From: Deltaproteobacteria bacterium
GTDB taxonomy: Bacteria > Desulfobacterota_B > Binatia > UBA9968
DNA length: 21,601 bases
Direction of reading: 5' to 3'
Assembly: GCA_016193385.1 (NCBI GenBank)
Contig: JACPSF010000034.1
Location: 1-21,601, forward strand
How positions within the stretch are numbered: the first letter of the stretch is position 1; every line of letters starts with the position of its first letter. The position numbers were made by a program, and so were the translations under genes. A model generated the notes under the pieces. The model did no database searches. It saw nothing but the letters and a program-made list of their open reading frames with translations, and had not been told where the DNA came from. Shown piece by piece: positions 5,967-12,412 of this stretch.

Positions 5967-8900
5967 GGGTCTAAACTAGCACAAGTGACTCGGTCGCCGA
6001 ACAGGCGCTCGACCGCCTCACTCAACGCCCGGCCAGAGGCGACCCTAAGGTGGATGGGAAGTTCGATTACGGTTTCAGCCTGCTCCGGCAGCAGAAGATG
6101 AAGGTATACGGGGCAGGGTCCGGGATGTTCGACCAGCGCGTCATGGAGCTGGCGCAATTCTTCAGAGGTCACTTCGGGACCCCGGAGATATACATGGACT
6201 TCTTGACCGTTGCTTTCTTTTGCACGCGAGGACTTCTCCGCTCCACGGGCCCTCCGCGGCTCGCGGGATACTTGAGCGAGAGGGGTCACCTCACTTGCGA
6301 TGATCTGCACCCGTTCCTCCCCCACCTCCAATCTCCCTTGTACCAATATCGGATCGTCGACCACCAGCGTCTCCATGCAGCGACGATAGAGGTCGGGCCA
6401 GACAAGCACCTCGACAAATCCAGTCCTGTCCTCAAGCTGAAAACTCGCGTAGCGCTCACCCTTCTTGGTGTTCCTCAGTTTTAACGCCGTCACGACACCA
6501 CCTACCTTCACCTCGCCGCCCGCAGGCTTCTCCCGGATGTTGACGATGGCTCCGGTAGTCCATCGTTTTAACGCACTTTCATATTTATCAAGTGGATGGC
6601 CAGTGATATAAAAGCCGACCGACTCCTTTTCGAAGGCCAGCAACTGCTGGGCGGACCACTCTTCGGCTGGCGGATAGCTGCCATCGTTCTTCTCCTTGCC
6701 GTTCCCTGTCCCCAGAGTGTCAAAGATATCGATCTGATTGCTCTGCCGCCCCTTTTGGTAAGACTGCCCCACTTTCATAGCGTCGTCCAGGGCCGCCATC
6801 ATCCGGGCCCGGGAGACCCCGGTCGAATCGAACGCTCCGCACTTGACGAGGCTCTCCACCACTCTCCGGTTAACCGAGCCAAGGTCGACCCGCCGGCAAA
6901 AATCGAAGAGTGACTTAAAATTCCCCTCCCGCTCCCGGCTCTCCAAGATCACCTCCACCGCCTTCTCGCCCACGTTTTTGACCGCGGCCAGACCGAAACG
7001 GATCTTGTCCCCCACCACGGTGAAATCGGCCCGGCTTTCATTGATGTCCGGCGGAAGCACCTCGATCCCCCGTTCGCGGCACTCCGCCAAATTTTTGATC
7101 ACCTTATCGGTATCCCCCATTTCCGAGCTCAGCAGAGCGGCCATGAACTCGACCGGATAATGGGCTTTCAGATAGGCGGTCTGGTACGAAATCATCGCAT
7201 AAGCGGCCGAATGGGACTTATTGAAGCCGTATCTGGCAAAAGTCTCCATCTGATCGAATATCTCGGCGGCCTTTTTTGACTCGATCCTGTTTTTGCGCGC
7301 GCCCTCGATGAAACGCTCTCGCTGGCTGGCCATCTCCTCGGAATCTTTTTTCCCCATGGCGCGGCGCAGGATATCAGCCTCTCCCATGCTGTACTGGCCG
7401 AGCTGTTGAGCGATCTGCATCACCTGCTCTTGATAGACGATGACGCCATAGGTGTCTCTAAGGATGGGCTCCAGCAACGGGTGGAGATAACGGATCTTTT
7501 CTTTCCCGTGCTTGCGCTTGATGTACTCCTCAGTCATTCCGCTGTCGAGCGGGCCGGGACGAAACAGGGCCAGGATCGCCACCAGATCCTCGAAACAGTT
7601 GGGGCGGATCTTGACCGTCATCTCCCGGATCCCCGTGCTCTCGAGCTGGAAGATCCCTGTGGTATTCCCCGAGCAGAGGAGACGATAGATCTTCTTGTCG
7701 TCCAACGGGAGATTGTTGATGTCGATCTCGGCCGCCCGGCTGGCGCGAATGAGCTTGAGACAATCGTGGATCAGGGTCAGGGTCTTCAGCCCGAGAAAAT
7801 CAAACTTGATCAGCCCGATCTTCTCCACGCTCTCCATGTCGAACTGGGTGACGATCCCTCCGTCCTTGTCGAGATAGAGGGGAAGATAATCGACCAGCGG
7901 CAGATTGGACAAGACCACGCCGGCCGCATGCGTTGAGGTGTGGCGCGTGAGCCCTTCGAGGCGCAGGGCATGATTGATAAGATTTTGCACCCGCGGATCG
8001 CCCTTCATGAGCTCCTGTAAACGCGGCTCCATCTTGAGGGCATCCGCTAGAGGGTAATCAAAGCCCTGCTTTGGGGCGGGAACGAGCTTCGCGATGGCGT
8101 CGGTCTCGGCAAAGGAAAAACCCAGGGCGCGTCCTACGTCTCTGATTGCCGCCTTGGCTTTGAGGGTCCCGAAGGTGGCGATCTGGGCTACTTTGTCCGC
8201 GCCGTACTTCTCCTTCACGTAGCGAATCACCTGATCCCTGCCGCGGATGCAAAAGTCGACGTCGATATCCGGCATGGAGCGCCGTTCCGGGTTGAGGAAC
8301 CTCTCGAAGAGGAGAACGTGGCGGATCGGGTCCAGATCGGTAATCTTGAGCGCGTAGGCCACCAGACTGCCGGCAGCGGAGCCCCTCCCCGGTCCCACCG
8401 GGATGCCATGGTCCTTGGCGTAGTTGATGAAATCGGCGACAATCAAAAAATAGCCGGAAAACTGCATCCCTTTGATTACCCCTAGTTCGTAGTTCAGCCG
8501 TTCCTCGTAGAGCTTGAACCTCTCCTGATGCTCCTCGGGATGGGCCGTTTTCACAGGCTCAAGCCTTTCCTCCAGTCCCTGGCGAGCCAGCTCATCGAGA
8601 TGATCGTCGAGAGTTATCGACTTGGGCGGCTGGAAAGGAGGAAAATGATAGTGGCCGAATTCCAGTTCCAGATTGCACCTCTCGGCGATCTCTATGGTGC
8701 GCTCCACCGCCTCCGGAGAATAATCAAAGCCCTTTTTCATCTGCTCCGCAGACTTGACGAAGAGCTCGTCCGTCTCCATCTTCAATCGGTTTTCATCCTG
8801 CACGGTCTTGCCGGTCTGGACGCAGAGCAGGACATCGTGCGCCTCGGCATCGTCCCTCTGGCCGTAGTGGCAGTCATTGGTCGCTACTACCGGAAGGGAG

Positions 8901-9502
8901 AGCTCTTTGCCGAGCTCGATGATCATCGGGTTGACCTTTTCCTGTTGTGGAAGCTTATTATCCTGGATTTCCAGGTAGTAGCGATCTGCAAAAATGGCTG
9001 CGTAGCTCTCGGCGGCTCCCTTCGCCTTTTCCACCTGGCCCACCGATAAAGCGGACGCCACCTCCCCTTGCAGACAGGCGCTTAGGGCGATCAACCCTCT
9101 GTTGTATTCCTTGAGCAGCTCCTTATCGACCCGGGGCTTGTAGTAAAAGCCCTCCATGTAGCCTGCGGTCACGAGCTTGCAGAGATTGCGGTAGCCCTCC
9201 AGGTTCATCGCCAGGAGAATGAGGTGGTGGTTGTATTCTTTGTTGCCTTTATCCACCCCCTTGCGCTCGAAGCGGCTGGCCGGCGCCACATAGATCTCGC
9301 AGCCGATGATGGGTTTGACGCCGTGGCGCACGGCCTCCATGTAGAACGCGATCGCGCCGAACAAATTGCCATGGTCGGTCATCGCGAGCGCCGGCTGCTT
9401 GAGCTGCTTCACCAGCTCGAGCAGCGGTTCGACCTTATTGGCGCCATCTAGAAGGCTGTACTGCGTGTGGCAGTGAAGGTGGACGAAACGGGAATGCTCC
9501 AT
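5963..9502 (-). CDS. dnaE: DNA polymerase III alpha subunit
   Basis: Replicative polymerase of the holoenzyme, DnaE1 type, 1179 residues (usual 1140-1180). The N-terminal PHP domain starts with FVHLHCHTQYSLLDGA and contains MTDHGNL. The palm holds PDIDVDF with D412 and D414, and the third catalytic Asp D568 in KFDFLGLKTL. Further hallmarks are GPGRGSAAGSLVAYAL, RHTSTHAAGVV, YQEQVMQIAQ, FNKSHSAAYA. The C-terminal part has an OB fold (GGVVTALKLRNTKKGERYASF) and a short tail. Start ATG 9500-9502 with no Shine-Dalgarno. A weak promoter candidate lies upstream on the minus strand: TTGTAG (9538-9543), 17 bp, TAGCGT (9515-9520), only 3/6 matches each. Confidence 0.98.
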   Translation of the reverse strand: MEHSRFVHLHCHTQYSLLDGANKVEPLLELVKQLKQPALAMTDHGNLFGAIAFYMEAVRHGVKPIIGCEIYVAPASRFERKGVDKGNKEYNHHLILLAMNLEGYRNLCKLVTAGYMEGFYYKPRVDKELLKEYNRGLIALSACLQGEVASALSVGQVEKAKGAAESYAAIFADRYYLEIQDNKLPQQEKVNPMIIELGKELSLPVVATNDCHYGQRDDAEAHDVLLCVQTGKTVQDENRLKMETDELFVKSAEQMKKGFDYSPEAVERTIEIAERCNLELEFGHYHFPPFQPPKSITLDDHLDELARQGLEERLEPVKTAHPEEHQERFKLYEERLNYELGVIKGMQFSGYFLIVADFINYAKDHGIPVGPGRGSAAGSLVAYALKITDLDPIRHVLLFERFLNPERRSMPDIDVDFCIRGRDQVIRYVKEKYGADKVAQIATFGTLKAKAAIRDVGRALGFSFAETDAIAKLVPAPKQGFDYPLADALKMEPRLQELMKGDPRVQNLINHALRLEGLTRHTSTHAAGVVLSNLPLVDYLPLYLDKDGGIVTQFDMESVEKIGLIKFDFLGLKTLTLIHDCLKLIRASRAAEIDINNLPLDDKKIYRLLCSGNTTGIFQLESTGIREMTVKIRPNCFEDLVAILALFRPGPLDSGMTEEYIKRKHGKEKIRYLHPLLEPILRDTYGVIVYQEQVMQIAQQLGQYSMGEADILRRAMGKKDSEEMASQRERFIEGARKNRIESKKAAEIFDQMETFARYGFNKSHSAAYAMISYQTAYLKAHYPVEFMAALLSSEMGDTDKVIKNLAECRERGIEVLPPDINESRADFTVVGDKIRFGLAAVKNVGEKAVEVILESREREGNFKSLFDFCRRVDLGSVNRRVVESLVKCGAFDSTGVSRARMMAALDDAMKVGQSYQKGRQSNQIDIFDTLGTGNGKEKNDGSYPPAEEWSAQQLLAFEKESVGFYITGHPLDKYESALKRWTTGAIVNIREKPAGGEVKVGGVVTALKLRNTKKGERYASFQLEDRTGFVEVLVWPDLYRRCMETLVVDDPILVQGRLEVGEERVQIIASEVTPLAQVSREPRRARGAEKSSRAKESNGQEVHVYLRGPEVTSEELRQLHDALVEHPGPCPVYLHLLLPEQAETVIELPIHLRVASGRALSEAVERLFGDRVTCASLDP

Positions 9503-9622
9503 TTGAATAAAATCACGCTAGCACAAATCGAAATCCGCTACAATTATTTTTGTGCCTTTGTTTCTTTTCTATCCGACCTTTTCTCTTTGACCATCGCCAC
9601 CGTTTCCCTCAAGTCAGTCAGT

Positions 9623-10081
9623 TTAAGATCTCTTTTCTAAAAACTCCCTGGGGGTCAACGAAGGGATTGAAAGACGATCAGTAAAGTGCTGGGCATTCCA
9701 TGAAACAAAGCTCGCAGCGCCGGAGACACACTTTTCCATGGCAGCGATAATTAAGGCATCACCAAAACTCACCTTCCTTGCGATGATCTCGAAAAGATCG
9801 CCGACCTTGAGGGCCGGAAGAAGACTTTCGAAATCGAGATGCGGAAGCACGTCAACCTGGTAGTGCTTGGCGAAGTGAAAAAAGAGTTCTTGAAGCTGCT
9901 TCTGGTTGAGATTGAAAGAGAGCACCCCACAGATTTCAAGCAAGTTGAATATGGTGGTAGCCCCGGATCGATCTTGAGCTACACGGTTCAAAAAAGCGCG
10001 GTTAGTGGCAAAGTTCTTGTCCCTCTTATACCGGAGGTCAATGATAAAAACCGAGGTGTCTATGATGGTTAGGCCCGCCAC
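9623..10081 (-). CDS. PIN-domain toxin (VapC-like ribonuclease)
   Basis: 152 residues, a single PIN domain. PIN toxins are Mg-dependent RNases, commonly cutting tRNA or rRNA. Visible acidic residues: D8 in IIDTSVFI, E49 in IFNLLEI and D108 in FGDALIIAAM. The fourth acidic position appears as N129 in SWNAQHF, a substitution seen in several PIN groups. It overlaps the upstream Phd-like gene by 13 bp, so the two are translationally coupled with the antitoxin first. Target RNA cannot be inferred. It is the last gene of a two-gene module inserted between dnaE and the second TA pair. Function as a toxin is inferred from family and context. Confidence 0.85.
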   Translation of the reverse strand: MAGLTIIDTSVFIIDLRYKRDKNFATNRAFLNRVAQDRSGATTIFNLLEICGVLSFNLNQKQLQELFFHFAKHYQVDVLPHLDFESLLPALKVGDLFEIIARKVSFGDALIIAAMEKCVSGAASFVSWNAQHFTDRLSIPSLTPREFLEKRS

Positions 10082-10329
10082 CGTGTCCGCCGTATGGCTT
10101 CTTCCCAGGTCCTATAACGAGGCCTTGAGGTTTTCAGCGCCTTTTCGATATCTTCCCACGCCTCTTCATATTCGCGGAGCCCAAGGGGCCTAAGCTCCTC
10201 TGCTTTGACGGGACTCAATACGGCCCAAGGCTTGCCACGCTTCATGATAAGTACCTTCTCCCCCTCCCCCACCTTCCGCAGCACCTCCCCGGTCTTATTT
10301 TTAAGCTCTTTTGCGCTGATCGATCGCAT
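10069..10329 (-). CDS. Phd/YefM-family antitoxin
   Basis: 86 residues. The N-terminal Phd/YefM DNA-binding and dimerisation fold is evident: MRSISAKELKNKTGEVLRKV, then GEKVLIMKRGKPWAVLSPV. The C-terminal 35 residues (RPLGLREYEEAWEDIEKAL onward) are charged and probably bind and block the PIN toxin. Start ATG 10327-10329. Two related sites (AAGTAGGTACTT and AAGTAGCTA, minus strand) lie just upstream, 20 bp apart, and could be the operator for autoregulation. The gene overlaps the toxin gene by 13 bp. Confidence 0.87.
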   Translation of the reverse strand: MRSISAKELKNKTGEVLRKVGEGEKVLIMKRGKPWAVLSPVKAEELRPLGLREYEEAWEDIEKALKTSRPRYRTWEEAIRRTRWRA

Positions 10330-10331
10330 AG

Positions 10332-10363
10332 AAGTACCTACTTGAGAATCAAAATAGCTACTT
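10332..10363 (-). promoter_or_regulatory. Candidate operator of the Phd-PIN module
   Basis: Perfect palindrome AAGTACCTACTT (10332-10343; 5-bp arms, 2-bp centre) ending 2 bp before the antitoxin ATG. A second partial copy on the minus strand, AAGTAGCTA (10355-10363), begins 20 bp upstream of the equivalent base, about two helical turns. Phd-type antitoxins typically bind such paired palindromes to repress their own operon. Inference from position and symmetry. Confidence 0.5.
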
Positions 10364-10518
10364 TAGGGTCGCCTGTCAATAGCTGGTAGGACCGACAGTC
10401 TTTTGATGCCGCTGCCATTGATGATGGACTGCAGCACGTCCGTTTGCAGCAAGCCGTCACGCAGACGTTCCAGCTCCGCTCTACGCGTGAAGCGATAGCG
10501 TCCGTCCAGAATCTGCAT
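10363..10518 (-). pseudogene. Short ORF, possible gene remnant
   Basis: 51 codons from ATG 10516-10518, too short to be sure it is a gene. The peptide begins MQILDGRYRFTRRAELERLR and ends RLSVLPAIDRRP. It is well composed for a protein (amphipathic, charged helix-like stretch) but I do not recognise it and there is no clear Shine-Dalgarno. It fills most of the 274-bp spacer between the two toxin-antitoxin modules, so it may be the leftover of a gene broken when the modules arrived. It could equally be chance. Confidence 0.25.
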
Positions 10519-10560
10519 TTGCTAAAATTTCGGGTCGTTTCATATAGCGCTTAGTCAAAT

Positions 10561-10570
10561 AGGCATGCCT
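10561..10570. repeat. Perfect 10-bp palindrome between the TA modules
   Basis: AGGCATGCCT, 34 bp downstream of the PemK toxin stop, followed by related GGC/GCC words. No T-tract follows. It could be part of a weak terminator or a protein site; nothing decisive. Confidence 0.25.
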
Positions 10571-10603
10571 GGCACAGGCCTGCTCTTTCCTTAATTGCAA
10601 TAT

Positions 10604-10942
10604 TCACAGGCCAAGAGAGTGACGGAGTTTCTGGTCGATCGCCTCCATATCACGCTTCGGCATGGCACCGAGTTTCCGATCGACCATCGTCCGTTTAACG
10701 GTTCGGAAGATCCCGGTCGCCAAGGAAGGGAAAAGCAACCCGGCCCCCTTCCAATCGGCTATCAGATGATCCCCGAAGAAACGGCGTCGGATGTTACTGG
10801 TGATGGCTGCTATAATGATTTCTTGCCGTGAGCGGCCGTAAGCGGCAGAGCTGATGACAACGGCCGGGCGGAGCTTTTTTCCCGATTCGTCGGAGAACAC
10901 GAAACTGACCAGTACGACATCGCCTCGGTTATAAGCGGTCAT
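10604..10942 (-). CDS. PemK/MazF-family endoribonuclease toxin
   Basis: 112 residues, the usual size. The family opening is clear, YNRGDVVLVSFVFSD then GKKLRPAVVIS, followed by IIIAAITSN and the C-terminal TVKRTMVDRKLGAM. PemK/MazF toxins are sequence-specific mRNA interferases inhibited by a cognate antitoxin. The gene overlaps the upstream RHH-type antitoxin gene by 14 bp, the classic antitoxin-toxin order. Cleavage site is not predictable from sequence. No truncation or frameshift is seen, so it is probably active. Confidence 0.88.
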   Translation of the reverse strand: MTAYNRGDVVLVSFVFSDESGKKLRPAVVISSAAYGRSRQEIIIAAITSNIRRRFFGDHLIADWKGAGLLFPSLATGIFRTVKRTMVDRKLGAMPKRDMEAIDQKLRHSLGL

Positions 10943-11189
10943 ACTCAGAATCTTTAGGATTATCCCACAGCTCTGCCAGCACCGGGTCAGCCTTCGCCGT
11001 TAAGGTCAAAACCCCCTCATCTTCCTCTCCTAGATCTTCCCGAATGCGCTCTGCAATCGCTTCAAGCACATACTCCCGGACCGTGATGTCACGCTTTGCC
11101 GCCGCCAGCCGAAGGCGGCGCCGCACTTCAGGCAGTACGTCAACGCTGATCCGCGGTCGCTTGGGCGAAGATTCCATTGGGCGTCCCAT
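10929..11189 (-). CDS. Ribbon-helix-helix antitoxin of the PemK-like toxin
   Basis: 86 residues. An N-terminal ribbon-helix-helix DNA-binding domain (about 12-50: RISVDVLPEVRRRLRLAA, then RDITVREYVLEAIAERI) is followed by an acidic tail (EDLGEEDEGV, PVLAELWDNP), the likely toxin-binding part. Start ATG 11187-11189 behind GGGAGG with about 9-nt spacing; a second in-frame ATG four codons later is possible. A perfect 15-bp palindrome lies 43 bp upstream. The gene overlaps the toxin gene by 14 bp. Confidence 0.83.
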   Translation of the reverse strand: MGRPMESSPKRPRISVDVLPEVRRRLRLAAAKRDITVREYVLEAIAERIREDLGEEDEGVLTLTAKADPVLAELWDNPKDSEYDRL

Positions 11190-11231
11190 GATAGCTCACC
11201 TCCCGACAAGACGATGGCATAGAGGCTCCAT

Positions 11232-11246
11232 GGTGTCAATGACACC
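11232..11246. promoter_or_regulatory. Perfect 15-bp palindrome, candidate operator of the RHH-PemK module
   Basis: GGTGTCA-A-TGACACC, 7-bp arms around one base, 43 bp upstream of the antitoxin ATG. On the minus strand it contains TTGACA (11234-11239), the consensus -35 hexamer, so a bound antitoxin would cover the promoter. No convincing -10 is found 16-18 bp downstream, so the promoter assignment is weak. The rest of 11190-11425 holds nothing else I can support. Confidence 0.55.
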
Positions 11247-11425
11247 AAAATGCCGAAGTCCCAACCTGCCAATTACCTAATCACTTGATTCGCCCGCATC
11301 CCCGATGTGGCAGAACTGGCTTCTGGGGCACATATTTTAGGCACCCAGGTAGCGCCTCAATCCATCTCTTTCCTTCCCTGTCATGCTTTGGTAATCTGCC
11401 CGCATATCTGTGAGAGACTCAGAGG

Positions 11426-11638
11426 ATGACGGCCAAGCGTTACTACACCATCACGGAAGCGGCGAGGAAGCTTAAGATTTCCCGCGCCGCTGTCCACCGG
11501 GCTATCAAACAGACTCGCCTTGAGGCTGACTGGGGGCCGATCAGTCCACCGCCAGAGGCGTGGCGGATTTCAGAGAGGGCTCTCCGTTACTACCGCGTTT
11601 CGCTGTTTCACCAAAGCATAGGAAAAAAAACTCCATAA
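11426..11638 (+). CDS. Excisionase-like helix-turn-helix protein
   Basis: 70 residues. The first 35 form a MerR/excisionase-type winged HTH: YYTITEAARKLKISRAAVHRAIKQ, then a wing ending WRISERALRYYRVSL. Such proteins are excisionases of mobile elements or small regulators. No integrase or recombinase is in the window. AGAGG abuts the ATG directly, so the ribosome site is poor; GAGAG slightly further upstream may serve. It stands alone on the plus strand, between the RHH-PemK module and the unrecognised gene downstream, and may bind the 11641 palindrome just after it. That last point is a guess. Confidence 0.65.
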   Translation: MTAKRYYTITEAARKLKISRAAVHRAIKQTRLEADWGPISPPPEAWRISERALRYYRVSLFHQSIGKKTP

Positions 11639-11640
11639 CG

Positions 11641-11670
11641 GTTGACAGCTATCAACCAATTAGCTATTTT
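11641..11670 (+). promoter_or_regulatory. Sigma70-type promoter with an overlapping 16-bp palindrome
   Basis: -35 TTGACA (11642-11647, 6/6), 17-bp spacer, -10 TATTTT (11665-11670, 4/6). The -35 lies inside a near-perfect palindrome, GTTGACAGCTATCAAC (11641-11656), two mismatched positions around a central AGCT. AGCTAT recurs at 11662-11667 over the -10. It would drive the ORF at 11732. Confidence 0.6.
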
Positions 11671-11731
11671 TCTCACTAAACAGGGAGGGCAGCAACGGTA
11701 GCTGTGGGCTTCTTTCACTCTAGTACGGTGG

Positions 11732-12079
11732 TTGTCTATCACTGTGGCCAAGCAGCGTCCGGAGAAAGACCAAGTCCCTTTTAGCTATCTACCGAATATT
11801 CCAAAGGCGAGATGGAAAAAGTCGATTTGGAAGAGCCGCACGCGACACAAGAGGTCGAATATGCTTATTCACGCACAAGGGCTCAACCGTGGTGACGCTC
11901 CGGTAAAGCTCTACCACGCTGTTGAAAGTAGCGGCGCCATCCTAGTGGGAGACGCTAAGACACGGATTCTACTTACCCACGAGGAGATGCTGGAGCTCTA
12001 CAGGCTATTAGAACCATACGTTCGGCCAGACCTTGACAGCTCGCCCACACCCAAAGGAACCCTTCAGTCAAAAGAGTAG
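11732..12079 (+). CDS. Unrecognised small protein, start uncertain
   Basis: I do not recognise this protein. The longest frame (115 residues) begins with TTG at 11732 without a Shine-Dalgarno; GTG at 11744 is similar. An internal ATG at 11861 (Met44) has AGAGG with 6-nt spacing and would give 72 residues starting MLIHAQGLNRGDAPVKLYHA. The C-terminal half, ESSGAILVGDAKTRILLTHE and the helix EEMLELYRLLEPY, looks like real protein; the first 43 residues are basic and less convincing. A 27-codon ORF in another frame (11812-11895, with AAAGG before its ATG) overlaps the doubtful part. The stop codon TAG lies in a palindrome shared with the guaA stub on the other strand. Confidence 0.5.
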   Translation: MSITVAKQRPEKDQVPFSYLPNIPKARWKKSIWKSRTRHKRSNMLIHAQGLNRGDAPVKLYHAVESSGAILVGDAKTRILLTHEEMLELYRLLEPYVRPDLDSSPTPKGTLQSKE

Positions 12080-12088
12080 GTCCTACTC
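12074..12088. repeat. 15-bp palindrome holding the stop codons of two convergent frames
   Basis: GAGTAGG-T-CCTACTC, perfect. It contains GAG TAG of the plus-strand ORF and GAG TAG of the minus-strand guaA stub. As RNA it could form a 5-bp stem with a 5-nt loop; there is no T-tract, so it is a poor terminator. Confidence 0.5.
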
Positions 12089-12163
12089 CCGCTCGATCGT
12101 GGCCGGGAGCTTGGAGGAGATGTCGTAGACAACGCGGTTGACGCCGCGGACTTCGTCAAGGCA
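12083..12163 (-). pseudogene. guaA: C-terminal stub of a second, short-type GMP synthase gene
   Basis: On the minus strand this stretch encodes DEVRGVNRVVYDISSKLPAT then IERE and TAG. That is the C-terminus of ordinary bacterial GuaA, which ends ...VKGINRVVYDISxKPPATIEWE. Only 26 codons remain, with no start. The near-invariant final Trp is Arg here (TGG to CGG), and KPP is KLP, as expected after loss of selection. The end of the intact guaA at 12413 differs (VDAVFLDVTSKPPATIEWE), so this is not a recent copy of it. I infer that a resident guaA was displaced by the long-type gene now upstream and only its 3' end survived. Confidence 0.8.
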
Positions 12164-12409
12164 TTAAGCTGCGTCCGGGGCGAGGAGAATCCAAACCTTC
12201 GTTACCCCTTTGATAGCCTCCAAGTGAGGCCGAACTTGTGCGACTTCGGGACTGTCAACGCCGAGATGACGCGGGAGCCAGATTGTCACAGCAAATCCTC
12301 CTCCTGCAGCGCCAGATAGCGGATCAACATTAGCCACTTGTATCTGATAGGGTTGGCAAATTGCCTGAGCTTCCTGGCGTATTCGAAGCGATTCAGCCAA
12401 ATCCGACAA
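12164..12409 (-). CDS. Unrecognised 81-residue protein after guaA
   Basis: I do not recognise this protein. The start codon is TTG (12407-12409), 3 bp after the guaA stop, behind GGGAG (the last codons of guaA) with 6-nt spacing, so it would be made by coupling with guaA. Sequence features: helix MSDLAESLRIRQEAQAICQP, a strand IQVANVDPL, a glycine-rich turn GAAGGGFAVTIWLP, and a second helix-strand unit VAQVRPHLEAIKGV / KVWILLAP, a beta-alpha-beta-like alternation. Its stop TAA directly abuts the guaA stub in the same frame. It probably arrived together with the long guaA. Confidence 0.5.
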   Translation of the reverse strand: MSDLAESLRIRQEAQAICQPYQIQVANVDPLSGAAGGGFAVTIWLPRHLGVDSPEVAQVRPHLEAIKGVTKVWILLAPDAA

Positions 12410-12412
12410 ATA

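Noticed and set aside
5160..6101. 313-residue plus-strand frame opposite hflX and the dnaE end
   Set aside because: It lies antisense to clear HflX and DnaE coding sequence, has no family resemblance, and long antisense frames are expected in G+C-rich genes.
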